A stretch of DNA of 64,000 nucleotides, taken from positions 106,884,501-106,948,500 of the forward strand of contig NC_092334.1 in NCBI RefSeq assembly GCF_046630445.1, written 5' to 3'. The position numbers were made by a program, and so were the translations under genes. Under the pieces are notes generated by a model that worked only from the letters and a program-made list of their open reading frames with translations, did no database searches and was not told the origin of the DNA. Positions within the stretch are counted from its first letter, which is position 1; each line of letters starts with the position of its first letter. Shown here piece after piece: positions 23,743 to 34,661 of the stretch. Origin of the DNA: Rutidosis leptorrhynchoides (Eukaryota; Streptophyta; Magnoliopsida; Asterales; Asteraceae).

Positions 23743-24678
23743 AGCATGTTGTGTCTCCAAGTACAGTGGTGATACCATAAGGAATTGGGAACTTGATCAA
23801 TAAGTGTACTGTGGAGGCGATTTCTCCTAATTTCTTCAATCTCGTTCTTCTTAGTATCACGTTATAGGGTGATTGTAAGACTCGTCCCACATCGGTGGGA
23901 GAGGAGAACGAAACACTCTTTATAAGGGAGAGTATGGAGACATCTCCTGGTAGACGCGTTTTAGAAAGAAAAACCGTGAGACTGTGGATGGCTGAATGAT
24001 AGGTAAGCCGGAGGTCAAAGCGGACAATATCTACTACGGGTTGTGCGGGCTGTTACGAAATGGTATCAAATTTGGGCCTACATCGGTGTGCACTGCGGGG
24101 ACGCAGTGTCCTGCAGGGGAGAGTTGTAAAACTCGTTCCACATCGGTGGGAAAGGAGAATGAAACAACCTTTATAAGGGAGGGTGTGGATACCTCTCCTG
24201 GTAGACGCGTTTTGGAAAGAAAAATCGTGAGACTGTGGATGGTTGAATGATAAGTAAGCCGGAGGTCAAAGCGCACAATATCTACTACGGGTTGCGCGAG
24301 CTGTTACAGTGATGGTGCTCGAACAACCATAAAATCTACGTTAATACTCTTGTTTCCTTTACCCTGATAATCTTTCATAGTTAGAGAAAGCGTAATCACA
24401 CCCATAAGCCATAATTGTTGGCATGCGAACCCCACCATTGAAGTCGTTGGTGGCTTCATCGTTGCTTTCTGAGTATCATTCAACTGTTGGAAACAACGAT
24501 TGTACATTATTTCTGTTGAACTTCCTCCATCTACACAGATTCGGTGAACAATCGTGCCTCCTATTTCTGCTTTGATTAACAATGGTTCGTCACCTATATC
24601 GTTCTTTGGGATTAGATCTTTGCTAATAAACGAGATATCAAAGGTTTGTCCCAAGGAAATTGTACGTGTTGCATGCAA
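23743..24678 (-). pseudogene. Tat protease region (fossil)
   Basis: It contains HRICVDGGSSTEIMYNRCF, a Tat-type protease variant of the DSG motif, followed by TMKDYQGKGN. The downstream part, left of the TRIM, reads as the usual Tat protease C-terminal region. It is interrupted by the TRIM at 23875-24308. Confidence 0.75.
23875..24308 (+). mobile_element. TRIM (terminal-repeat retrotransposon in miniature)
   Basis: A compact LTR element of 434 bp with direct terminal repeats at 23875-24057 and 24125-24308. Both begin TGTAA(G/A)ACTCGT and include CCACATCGGTGGGA. A primer site TGGTATCA follows the left repeat (24061), and a purine-rich CAGGGGAGAG precedes the right one. The 5-bp target duplication GTGAT flanks it (23870-23874 and 24309-24313). 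It has no coding capacity and looks structurally whole; the two repeats differ at roughly a tenth of positions, so it is not very recent. It is inserted in the Tat protease region. ORFs here are accidental. Confidence 0.92.
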
Positions 24679-25042
24679 GCACCCCGGATCATTAGGATCT
24701 CGTTATCTTTCCAAATTTATTTATCTTTTTGCGGAAATTCGACCTGGTTCTTTCCTTTATCAATGCCTCCTGATGTACCTAGATTTTGATTACTATTGTG
24801 TACTCTTGCGCCTTTCGCTAGACAACTTAAGCGACCGTTCCTGATACAAGTCTCGATTTCTCTTTGAAGTTCGATGCATTTGTTTGTTTTATGTCCGTGA
24901 TCCCCATGAAAATCACAATACTTAGTTCGGTCCCTACGATGAGGAGGAGTGAATCTTTAGTGAAGGTTTGAGGGCTGCATTTTCTTCAGTTGCCACAAAA
25001 ATTTGCGCTGGAGATATAGTCAATGGAGTGAAAGATATGCTA

Positions 25043-26227
25043 TCAACATGTCGTGTTGAGGTACGATGGACACATTTTTCTTTTTGTCTCTAACGGGTTG
25101 TCTCGATGATTCTGGTTTTGTCTAGCATCACCCGCCCTTCTTTTAGATTCACGTAGACGATTTTTTTTGTTTGCTTCTTCTACTCTTATAAAGTTATTCG
25201 CTTGTATGAAAATATCCTCCATTGACGTTAGTGATCGGACAATGAGGTCTTTAAAAATCCTCCCGGGGCAAAGCCCGCTAATGAAAGCTCTTGTCATCAT
25301 CTCATCTGATCGATTAGTCATGTGTAGTGTTTCTTTGCCAAATCTTTCCAAATAGTCTTTCAAGCTTTCATCGGATCGTTGTCGAATTCCAAGTGTCTCA
25401 GCTTGAGTTTTTTTTTTTAAAGCCTTCGTTCTTGTAGGAAGTTGGCACTAAACTTGTTCCTTAATTCGTAAAAGTCATCGATACTTCCTGAAGGCAAGTT
25501 CCCCTACCAAAATCTTGCCGCTCCACTAAGAGTAATGTGAAAAAAATGACACCGGGCTGGCTCGGGTAGCTTGTGTACATCCATGGTTCCCATGAATATT
25601 TTTTAATGATCATCCGGATCTGATAGCCCTAACCCGTCATATGTTTTGAGATTGGTTGGAACTTTCAGTCCGTCGAGCATAATCTCTTATTCGTTTTGTG
25701 AATGAGGAGGTCACTAAATTGAGTACGTTTCTCTCGGATTCTATGAATACGAACGCTCGTTATAAAAGTTGTTAGCACTTGTGATTTTTTGCCTTGTGAA
25801 CCCTTCTTGGTTATCGAGTATAATTTCGACTCTATACTTTTTAAGTGATTTGCTATTCCCTTCACAATTTTTTAGTATTTGTTGGTCAAGTGATTCTTCA
25901 TAGTCTGAATTCCATGGTTCATTTACGGGATGCTCGTCAAGGTTTGGCGCTCTTTTGCGGGTTGTCTCCTTCTTTTTTAAAGAAATGTTGAGTACATAGC
26001 ATTATTTGATTGAAGTTTTGGACTATAAATTGCATGATTGGATCATCGTTGTTTCCCGTACGTACATTTTTATTTGTGTGATCTTGAATTCCAGGGATTG
26101 GTACGCTTTTTTGTGTTCCGAGTATAGGGATGTTCGCCTCTACGGGTTGTTTGGTAAGCAATTCAGAACTGCTTGGGCCTTTTCCATGAACATGAGTTGG
26201 TGAGGTGTAGGAAGCTTCTCCGGTCAT
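25043..26227 (-). pseudogene. Tat gag region (fossil)
   Basis: It contains MKDYLERFGKETLHMTNRSD and AFISGLCPGRIFKDLI, typical of Tat-lineage gag. The N-terminal side (25937-26227) has a low-complexity leader ending near FFKKEGDNP. It is broken in several places. Confidence 0.72.
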
Positions 26228-26307
26228 TATTTATCGGTCTTGGTAGAAAACAGGTGTAACCCGTGGTAGAAAAAGGGCTTTAATTCGGATCCCGCGGATG
26301 GTGCCAA

Positions 26308-26506
26308 TGATGATACGTCAAATTACGAAGCACTAATACGGTCCGCGATGACCGTATTTGTTGACTAGTTGATCAGTAACACTCACAAGGGAGTTTTACT
26401 TTTTGAGTTAATGCAAGGGTCTTTGAGTGGTTTATTGTATCGGGTGGTGATTCTCTATCCGGTAACTCATATTACAACTGAAGTGTATTTGGTTTTACGT
26501 CGCTTA
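26308..26506 (-). repeat. Tat 5' LTR, part left of the solo Tekay LTR
   Basis: It starts TGATGATACGTC beside the primer-site-like sequence and is interrupted at 26506 by the solo LTR, whose target duplication GCTTA ends there. It continues at 29766. Confidence 0.6.
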
Positions 26507-29500
26507 TGAAATGTCCCGTTCTTATTGATTAAAAACGTTCCATATTAATTGATTTCGTTGCGAGGTTTTGACCTCTATATGAGACGTTTTTCAAAGACTG
26601 CATTCATTTTTAAAACAAACCATAACCTTTATTTCATAAATAAAGGTTTAAAAAGCTTTACGTAGATTATCAAATAATGATAATCTAAAATATCCTGTTT
26701 ACACACGACCATTACATAATGGTTTACAATACAAATATGTTACATCGAAATCAGTTTCTTGAATGCAGTTTTTACACAATATCATACAAACATGGACTCC
26801 AATCTTGTCCTTATTTTAGTATGCAACAGCGGAAGCTCTTAATATTCACCTGAGAATAAACATGATTTAAACGTCAACAAAAATGTTGGTGAGTTATAGG
26901 TTTAACCTATATATATCAAATCGTCACAATAGACCACAAGATTTCATATTTCAATACACATCCCATACATAGAGATAAAAATCATTCATATGGTGAACAC
27001 CTGGTAACCGACATTAACAAGATGCATATATAAGAATATCCCCATCATTCCGGGACACCCTTCGGATATGATATAAATTTCGAAGTACTAAAGCATCCGG
27101 TACTTTGGATGGGGTTTGTTAGGCCCAATAGATCTATCTTTAGGATTCGCGTCAATTAGGGTGTCTGTTCCCTAATTCTTAGATTACCAGACTTAATAAA
27201 AAGGGGCATATTCGATTTCGATAATTCAACCATAGAATGTAGTTTCACGTACTTGTGTCTATTTTGTAAATCATTTATAAAACCTGTATGTATTCTCATC
27301 CCAAAAATATTAGATTTTAAAAGTGGGACTATAACTCACTTTCACAGATTTTTACTTCGTTGGGAAGTAAGACTTGGCCACTGGTTGATTCACGAACCTA
27401 TAACAATATATACATATATATCAAAGTATGTTCAAAATATATTTACAACACTTTTAATATATTTTGATGTTTTAAGTTTATTAAGTCAGCTGTCCTCGTT
27501 AGTAACCTACAACTAGTTATCCACAGTTAGATGTACAGAAATAAATCGATAAATATTATCTTGAATCAATCCACGACCCAGTGTATACGTATCTCAGTAT
27601 TGATCACAACTCAAACTATATATATTTTGGAATCAACCTCAACCCTGTATAGCTAACTCCAACATTCACATATAGAGTGTCTATGATTGTTCCAAAATAT
27701 ATATAGATGTGTCGACATGATAGGTCGAAACATTGTATACGTGTCTATGGTATCTCAAGATTACATAATATACAATACAAGTTGATTAAGTTATGGTTGG
27801 CATAGATTTGTTACCAATTTTCATGTAGCTAAAATGAGAAAAATTATCCAATCTTGTTTTACCAATAACTTCTTCATTTTAAATCCGTTTTGAGTGAATC
27901 AAATTGCTATGGTTTCATATTGAACTCTATTTTATGAATCTAAACAGAAAAAGTATAGGTTTATAGTCGGAAAAATAAGTTACAAGTCGTTTTTGTAAAG
28001 GTAGTCATTTCAGTCGAAAGAACGACGTCTAGATGACCATTTTAGAAAACATACTTTCACTTTGAGTTTAACCATAATTTTTGGATATAGTTTCATGTTC
28101 ATAATAAAAATCATTTTCTCAGAATAACAACTTTTAAATCAAAGTTTATCATAGTTTTTAATTAACTAACCCAAAACAGCCCGCGGTGTTACTACGACGG
28201 CGTAAATCCGGTTTTACGGTGTTTTTCGTGTTTCCAGGTTTTAAATCATTAAGTTAGCATATCATATAGATATAGAACATGTGTTTAGTTGATTTTAAAA
28301 ATCAAGTTAGAAGGATTAACTTTTGTTTGCGAACAAGTTTAGAATTAACTAAACTATGTTCTAGTGATTACGAGTTTAAACCTTCGAATAAGATAGTTTT
28401 ATATAGATGAATCAAATGATGTTATGAACATCATTACTACCTCAAGTTTAGTAGGTAAACCTACTGGAAGTGACAAGAAATGATCTAGCTTCAAAGGATC
28501 TTGGATGGCTTGAAAGTTCTTGAAGTGGTATCATGACACAAAAACAAGTTCAAGTAAGATTTTTACTCGAATTAAGATAGTTTATAGTTATAGAAATTGA
28601 ATCAAAGTTTGAATATGAATATTACCTTGAATAAGAAAGATAACCTACTGTATATAACAAAGGTTTCTTGATCTTAGATGATTACTTGGAATGGATTAGA
28701 AAGCTTGGAAGTAAATTAGTAAACTTGAAGGGATTTTTGAAGTGTTCTTGAAGTGTTCTTCCTATGATGATTATAGCTTGATTCTTGAAGTGATTTTTGA
28801 TGAAGATGATGATTAACTACTGGAAAAATACGTTCATAATAGTGTGTGTGTGTGTGTTGAGAGAGAATTAGAAAGAGAATTGGAAGTGAAATGGAGTGAA
28901 TGATGAGTGGTAATTGGTGAGTGGTGAGTGGGGTTAAAAGGAGTTCCAGTTAGTTGACTAGCTCATGGTAGAAGTTAAAATTGATTAGTCATACATGACA
29001 TAATCAAGAGTGGAATCCCATGCTAGTTCCTATTGGTATATACCCATAGTAAGTACGTTTTGAAGCTGTGTATAATACGGGTAAGAATACGACTAGAATT
29101 CTTGATGAAAGAAATGAATGGGAAAGTAACTGTAACCATTTTCGTTAAGTATGAGTGTTTTGATATATGTCTTGAAGTCTTCCAAAAGTATTTTAATACA
29201 TCTAAATACACTACATGTATATACATTTTAACTGAGTCGTTAAGTCATCGTTAGTCGTTACATGTAAGTGTTGTTTTGAAACCTTTAAGTTAACGATCTC
29301 AATTAATGTTGTTAACCCATTGTTTATTATATCTAATGAGATGTTAAATTATTATATTATCATGATATTATGATATATAAATATATCTTAATATGATATA
29401 TATACATTTAAATGTCGTTACAACGATAATCGTTACATATATGTCTCGTTTCGAAATCCTTAAGTTAGTAGTCTTGTTTATATGTATATAACTCATTGTT

Positions 29501-29760
29501 AATATAATTATGGAGATACTTACTTATCATAATCTCATGTTAACCATATGTATATCCATATATATATCGTCATGTCGTTTTTACAAGTTTTAACGTTCGT
29601 GAATCGCCGGTCAACTTGGGTGGTCAATTGTCTATATGAAACATATTTCAATTAATCAAGTCTTAACAAGTTTGATTGCTTAACATGTTGGAAACATTTA
29701 ATCATGTAAATATCAATCTCAATTAATATATATAAACATGGAAAAGTTCGGGTCACTACA
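26507..29760 (-). mobile_element. Solo LTR of the Tekay family (minus orientation)
   Basis: It runs TGAAATGTCCC to GGTCACTACA (plus reading), 3254 bp, the same length as the LTR at 20422-23675. The 5-bp target duplication GCTTA occupies 26502-26506 and 29761-29765, so this is a separate insertion reduced to one LTR. It is similar to the other copies up to about 28400 and more different in 28440-29230, which suggests a subfamily rather than a duplicate of the neighbouring element. Confidence 0.92.
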
Positions 29761-29765
29761 GCTTA

Positions 29766-30206
29766 TCCTTGGTAGAAACCGATCAAGTATATGAGATTTG
29801 TTGCATTATGTAGATGAGGGATTATGGATGGATTCTATCTCAAGAGAAAATCCCTTAGATCATTTTTCCTACATGACAAATTATATATACGAATGAGTTA
29901 TAAACATAAATGGATTGTGTGTAGTATGAATTGAGCTATAAGGAGAAATGTGTGTCTGTATATATTTTTTCATATGAATTATTATCTTATTTATAGTCAC
30001 ACAATGGATCCCATATCCTTTCGGACTTCATGTATATTTAGTGGGTCCCTTAAGTGTCTCAACCTTATGTTGATTTTATTCATGTCAGATACATCCATAT
30101 CCATTGTTATGCGATGATACTTGTTGCTTATTACTTAAATTCATCCATGTTGATAATTACTTAAATTTTTCCATGTTGGTCATTAGTTAAATTCATCCAT
30201 GTCATG
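29766..30206 (-). repeat. Tat 5' LTR, part right of the solo Tekay LTR
   Basis: It continues the LTR begun at 26308. On the minus strand it contains a TATA-like GACTATAAATAAG near 29990, a plausible promoter. Toward the right end AAATTCATCCATG-like units repeat about four times (30138-30206), an upstream repeat cluster. The outer end is not clear. Confidence 0.5.
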
Positions 30207-30224
30207 TACACAAAGTAATGATTT

Positions 30225-30983
30225 TTTTTACTGCAAAAAGTAAGGTATTATAAAAATAAAAATAAAAAACGCTCCCTAGCAAGGCACTAAGAGAGAAAGT
30301 TACAAAGGTTTTTGAAGCCAAGTGTTCAAGTTAGAAACAACTTAACCTCGATTTTTAAGCCATCGAAAAGAGAACAATTTAATTACATCGAATATACAAC
30401 TCCTACGAATACAAATATCGTTGATAACAATGTCGTTCTGAAATCTCCATAACACCTATAGGAGTGTAACCACGATCGATGTCATTCGATCCAAAATATT
30501 TGAGGACTGCTGCAAACCATCGAGCCATTGTTGGAGCACCACCCAAGAGAGAAATGTAGGTATACCGGAATCGGTCCAAACACGAGTTTTACACCATAAA
30601 ACACACTACAGGGAATCGGCCTATTTGAGGAGATTTTTAGCGCCGCATAAGGCCGTAAAAATCGCCGCAAAAACCTTTTGCGACGATATGTCGCCGCAAA
30701 TAAACCGATGTTCAAACCGCCTTTCTCGAGTGCAGCTAGAAACGACTTCCATTTAACCCATGCCATCTTTTTTTGGTTGTGGAACTACCCCAAAATAATC
30801 TAGCACGTATCGCTTCTAGCTCTTTGAGCACCGTTTTTGGACATTTAAATAAAAACATAAAATAAATCCCAAGACTACCCATAACCGATTTCAAAAGAGT
30901 TAATCTACCTCCCGAAGAGATCAAAGACGTCTTCCAGGAAGCTAAATCGGGTCTGAAATTTATGGATCAATCTGGCACCTATC
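30225..30983 (-). mobile_element. 5'-truncated LINE (L1-type) end
   Basis: Two minus-strand stretches read as the end of an L1-type reverse transcriptase and what follows: SSGGRLTLLKSVMGSLGIYF with ELEAIRARLFWG (30736-30924), then MAWVKWKSFLAALEKGGLN. The insertion is flanked by the 18-bp direct repeat TACACAAAGTAATGATTT (30207-30224 and 30984-31001). A short T run at its left end is the poly-A side. The frame is broken by a small DNA-transposon insert and by truncation. This is typical of an aborted target-primed insertion. Confidence 0.85.
30604..30710. mobile_element. Small CACTA-like MITE or fragment inside the LINE
   Basis: It begins CACTACAGGGAATCGG, a CACTA-type end. It contains repeated CGCCGCAAA-type subterminal motifs, and its right end (TAAACCGATG) is roughly the inverse of the left (ATCGGCCTATTTG against CATCGGTTTATTTG). 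LINE reading frame resumes at its right edge. No 3-bp target duplication is evident, so this may be only a fragment. Confidence 0.5.
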
Positions 30984-31127
30984 TACACAAAGTAATGATT
31001 TATTTTATCATTAGTGTGAATATTAATTATCTACTTTTTAGATGACATCAATCTGGCACGTATCTACACAAAGTAATGATTTATTTTATCATTAGTGTGA
31101 ATATTAGTTATCTAATTTTTAGATGAC
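30965..31127. repeat. Tandem duplication, two units of about 81 bp
   Basis: The block from ATCAATCTGGCAC to TTTTTAGATGAC occurs twice in a row, with a few differences. The unit includes the LINE edge and its right target duplication, so the duplication followed the LINE insertion. Confidence 0.85.
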
Positions 31128-31405
31128 ATCTGCAACCCAGCAAGATTATTTCATGACTGTTTCCAACTCATCCCTGATCACCACTAAATATTCGTACCTG
31201 AGACCTCTTGCAAAGAACTCAGAGTCCCAACAATTGGACTATATAGTGATAGTTTTATTTATAACAGAATTGATAGTAATTAATTCTACATTGTAATTTC
31301 AACAAAATTTAGAAGTTAAGGAATATATATTTAGACGTCACTATCATATTTTACGCTCTCTAAATTCTTCGTATATTATTACACCTATGTGTAATAATGA
31401 TGTAT
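31128..31405. other. Intergenic stretch with nothing recognised
   Basis: AT-rich sequence without an open frame, repeat or motif that I can identify. Confidence 0.5.
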
Positions 31406-31421
31406 TTCTTAACTAACATTA

Positions 31422-31538
31422 GAGTGCGATCATATCAGCACTAACGCACCGAATCCCATTAAAACTCCGCAGTTAAGCGTATTTAGGCGAGAGTAGTACT
31501 AAGATGGGTGACCCCCTGGGAGTCCTCGTGTTGCACCC
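31422..31538 (+). pseudogene. 5S rRNA-derived head
   Basis: It aligns over its full length to plant 5S rRNA (TGCGATCAT start, CTCCGCAGTTAAGCGT, GAGAGTAGTACTA, GATGGGTGACC, CTCGTGTTGCACCC end). It has roughly ten differences from the consensus as I remember it, including inside the A-box (31471-31486) and C-box (31503-31520) regions. A single copy in a retroposed unit with a six-T run after it is not a functional rRNA gene. Confidence 0.9.
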
Positions 31539-31661
31539 TTTTTTGAGAGTGTTTTCACTCTGGGTGGAGAAATGACTTGTCTTTATTCTCGGATAGGGGA
31601 ATAATGTCTACATCTCTCCTCCCTACCACTTATGTGGTATTGAGTTTTGTTGTTGTTGTTA
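31422..31661 (+). mobile_element. 5S rRNA-headed SINE-like retroposon
   Basis: The left half (31422-31538) is a 5S rRNA sequence starting at the first base of mature 5S. The right half (31539-31661) is the tail of a plant SINE, ending in a GTT-repeat tail. The whole is flanked by a 16-bp direct repeat, TTCTTAACTAACATTA (31406-31421) and the same with one change (31662-31677), the mark of LINE-driven retroposition. A second SINE at 34894-35230 shares the tail (GAGAGTGTTTTCACTCTGGG region onward) but not the 5S head. The RNA that was inserted therefore joined 5S to the SINE tail, either as a real 5S-type SINE family or as a single template-switch product. Confidence 0.85.
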
Positions 31662-31677
31662 TTCTTAACTAGCATTA

Positions 31678-32270
31678 TTTATATTATTTTGGTTTTTTCA
31701 AATTCAAGAGTATTTGCATTATTTTTCAATTTTGTGAGTTTTTAATTAAGTTTGTTATACAAGCAAAATAATAACTTGGATGGGCTAGAAAATTGTTTCC
31801 ATATACTCCGTATATATGAAGAATTCAGGTACATATTTAATTTTATATTTCTATTATTACAAAACTCTGATATAACAAATAAATAAATAAATAAATAAAT
31901 GGATAACACTTTATCCCCTTTGATTATTATCTTTATCTTAGTGGTAAAAAAGATTCTGAAATGTCGTTGTTCGTGGCGGTTTTTTTTTTCTTTTTTTTTG
32001 GGGGGCGGTGGAGTTCACGTGGTCCTCTAGTTGGTTGTCGTGGTTTAGTTGATCGTGTGGCTTATTTTTGTTGGCTCCATAGTTAACCTCGTTAGGACGG
32101 GTGATCCTATGTGTTGTGGTGTGAGTCATATGATCCCACTACTTTAAATTTTTAATAGAATATATTCGTTAAATCTTATAAGACACCGCTAAATTTAAGT
32201 ATATGACTTCATATTTGAAATTTTATGGTTTTTGGAGGTAAACGACTACTAAATACCCTTCAAATATAAT
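31678..32270. other. Intergenic stretch with a simple repeat
   Basis: It contains an (AAAT)n tract at about 31878-31901 and a T/G-rich run near 31980-32010. The ORF of about 60 codons around 32000 has no recognisable features and is not called as a gene. Confidence 0.6.
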
Positions 32271-32273
32271 TAG

Positions 32274-32890
32274 GGGTGTGTTTGGATGAAACTAGCTGGA
32301 GCTTGTGGACTAGAACTGGAGCTGGAGCTTGTGGACTAGAACTGGAGCTGGAGCTTATTTTTGAAGCTAGTAGCTAGAGCTTATTATTTTCTGTAAGTGT
32401 TTGGTAAATTAGATGGAACTTATTTTTCAATTCATAAGCTCTACTTTTTTTCATAAGCTGACGCGTAGCTTATTGGAGCTTATGGAAGCTTATGGGAGCT
32501 TGAGCTTATGATTTTAATAAGCTTCAAGTCATAAGCTTTGTTTGGTAGACAAAAAAGTAGAGCTTATGAAAATCATAAGCTCTGAAAAAATAAGCTACTT
32601 GTAGTAGCTTATGAAAAAAAGTAGAGCTTGTGAACTGAAAAATAAGCTCCAGCTAGTTTACCAAACATTTATAAAAAATAATAAACTCCAGCTCATAAGC
32701 TCTAGCTCCAGCTATAAGCTCCAGCTATAAGCTCCAGCTCCAGCTACTTTCGTCCAAACACACCCGTAGCTTATTTTTCTAGAGCTTATGATTTTCATAA
32801 GCTCTACTTTTTATGTCTACCAAACAAAGCTTATTACTTGAAGCTTATTAAAATCATAAGCTCAAGCTTCCATAAGCTTCTGCGCCAAAC
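32274..32890. mobile_element. Fold-back MITE with AGCTTAT-rich arms (hAT-like ends)
   Basis: The left end GGGTGTGTTTGGATGAAA is the inverse of TTTCGTCCAAACACACCC, which ends at 32765. A further inverse copy of inner sequence continues to about 32890 and ends CCAAACACAC. Long arms such as 32503-32585 and 32780-32870 can pair. The interior repeats AAGCTTATGATTTT and AGCTCCAGCT motifs. No clean target duplication was found, so one unit may have duplicated or inserted beside another. There is no coding capacity. Confidence 0.75.
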
Positions 32891-33097
32891 ACACGCTAGA
32901 ATTGAAATATTTTTTTGAGACCTTATTAGATTTTAATTATGGATTCGTCACTAGTCATTAGTATGTTCGTTCTATTCATTTTGTTCTGATGTTGGTCGGT
33001 ATTGTTTAAATTGTTTATTCATTTGCTGATGCTCTCCTTTGTATGTTTGATTTCAGCTTTGTTTTGAATTCTTTTCGTAATAAACGTTATTGGTTTT

Positions 33098-33101
<4 letters not shown>

Positions 33102-33157
<56 letters not shown>
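33102..33157. repeat. (CA)n followed by poly-A microsatellite
   Basis: About 12 CA units run straight into about 31 A. It lies about 160 bp before the start of the host gene, in the likely promoter or 5' UTR. The ORFs that read through it are artefacts. Confidence 0.95.
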
Positions 33158-33158
<1 letters not shown>

Positions 33159-33314
33159 ACCATGGAGATTGAAGATCAAAACCGGACTGATTGGGCCTAA
33201 CAGGCTGGTAGAAAATAGTCACGTAGCACGGCCCAATAAACATTACTATATCACTGTAACGTTTAACAACGACAACCGTCACCGACTACCACGAACAACC
33301 ACCTGACCGGAGAA

Positions 33315-33515
33315 ATGTCATTTTTGATGGAAAAAAGCTCAACATGGCGATGGATAGTAAGACAAACGAGAGATTCAAAGCCATTTTTCTTCTGTTTTGC
33401 ATCTGTCTGTGTTGTTGTTCCATGTGTCGTTGGATATTATGTGATGCAAGCCACTAATTCAAGCAATCAACACCTCGAATCCGAACTCCGTCGCAACGCC
33501 CGACCCGATACCCTT
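33315..33515 (+). CDS. Exon 1 of the small membrane protein gene
   Basis: It encodes the N-terminus, the membrane segment PFFFCFASVCVVVPCVVGYY and the sequence up to ARPDTL. The open frame runs on for eight codons into the intron before a stop. Confidence 0.8.
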
Positions 33516-34583
33516 GTCAGTACACATATTCTCTCTTGAACTAATATCACATATTTGATGATATATTGATGATCAATCATGATCCGTGCATTTAATTTAG
33601 GTTATTGTTTGTCGACGCCCAATTTATAGAGTTGCTTTCAACTTTTAGGGTTTTTTTAATTTACTATTCAATCAATCAATTGTAGTTGTTGCCTTGTCCC
33701 AATCTGTATCAGATTTTGTTTAATTGTGTAGAAACTGATTCTCCTAACCAGTGGCGAAGCCAGGATTTCGGATGGATGGTGTCATAAAATTATATCATAA
33801 TGTATCAAGTCATAAAGATTTAATTGTCAAAGTATGATTCGATAAATATATAAAACAATATAGTTATCGTTCAAAACAAATGTCATTTACAATATTTATG
33901 TCGTTGAAAACGCTTTGTAATTGCATCTATAAAATAATCAATATCTATGATCTATGATTTGAAATTTGAAATTTACAAATAAATAAAATAAACAATTAAT
34001 GATAAACTAGATTTATCAAATGAAAAGATTTTGCTACCGACATCGTTAACATGTTTAAACATGTTATAAAAAGCGGGTTACATATGTTTTATAGTAGCGA
34101 CTAATAAATTATACAAATTGTTAAAGTGTGTTAACGATAATCTCTGGGTCGTCATTACAATTTTTTTTATTAATGTTAGATTAACATGATTAAACATGTT
34201 TGGTTAAATATTACACTATTAAATAGTTGGGCAAGATATTATTAAACGATATGGGCTGTGTTTTTAAATACTTGATTTACAATCCATTTCCAGCTCTATA
34301 AGATTGCAGTATATATTACTCCGTAGTCCGTATCTTGTAATGGGTTTTTACCAAATAGGATGGGGACAAGTTATAACATTTCATAACTTCAACTATATCT
34401 ACTATTATAAAATTACATGCTTACAAAAACTTCATTGGTGTCAATTGACACCATCATACAACATGTGGCTCCGCCTATGCTGCTAACAAATGGCAGCTAG
34501 CAAAATCATCAACATACAAAATGAAACCGAAAATGTCAAATTAGGGCAACAGGATCTGCCAAATTATAAATTATATATACTGG

Positions 34584-34661
<78 letters not shown>

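Larger units (their letters stand above)
23743..30206 (-). mobile_element. Tat-lineage Ty3/gypsy element remnant
   Basis: A minus-strand remnant whose protease (23743-24678) and gag (25043-26227) regions match the Tat group by motif. A primer-site-like sequence near 26298-26307 (sense TTGGCACCATC) and an LTR to its right (26308 onward) complete the 5' end. It is interrupted by a TRIM (23875-24308) and a solo Tekay LTR (26507-29760). The LTR of the non-coding element ends inside its protease region at 23742. The coding part is broken many times (roughly ten), so it is old and the bottom layer of the stack. Confidence 0.75.

Noticed and set aside
23996-24276. ORFs on both strands of the TRIM
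   Set aside because: They overlap the TRIM repeats, PBS and PPT and have no motif.
31422-31538. Functional 5S rRNA gene
   Set aside because: It is a single copy with several differences from the consensus, enclosed with a SINE tail by target duplications, not part of a 5S tandem array.
31938-32129. Small minus-strand ORF near 32000
   Set aside because: It is low complexity, without homology that I recognise, in an otherwise non-coding stretch.
33100-33282. Small ORFs across the CA/poly-A repeat
   Set aside because: They are translations of a microsatellite.
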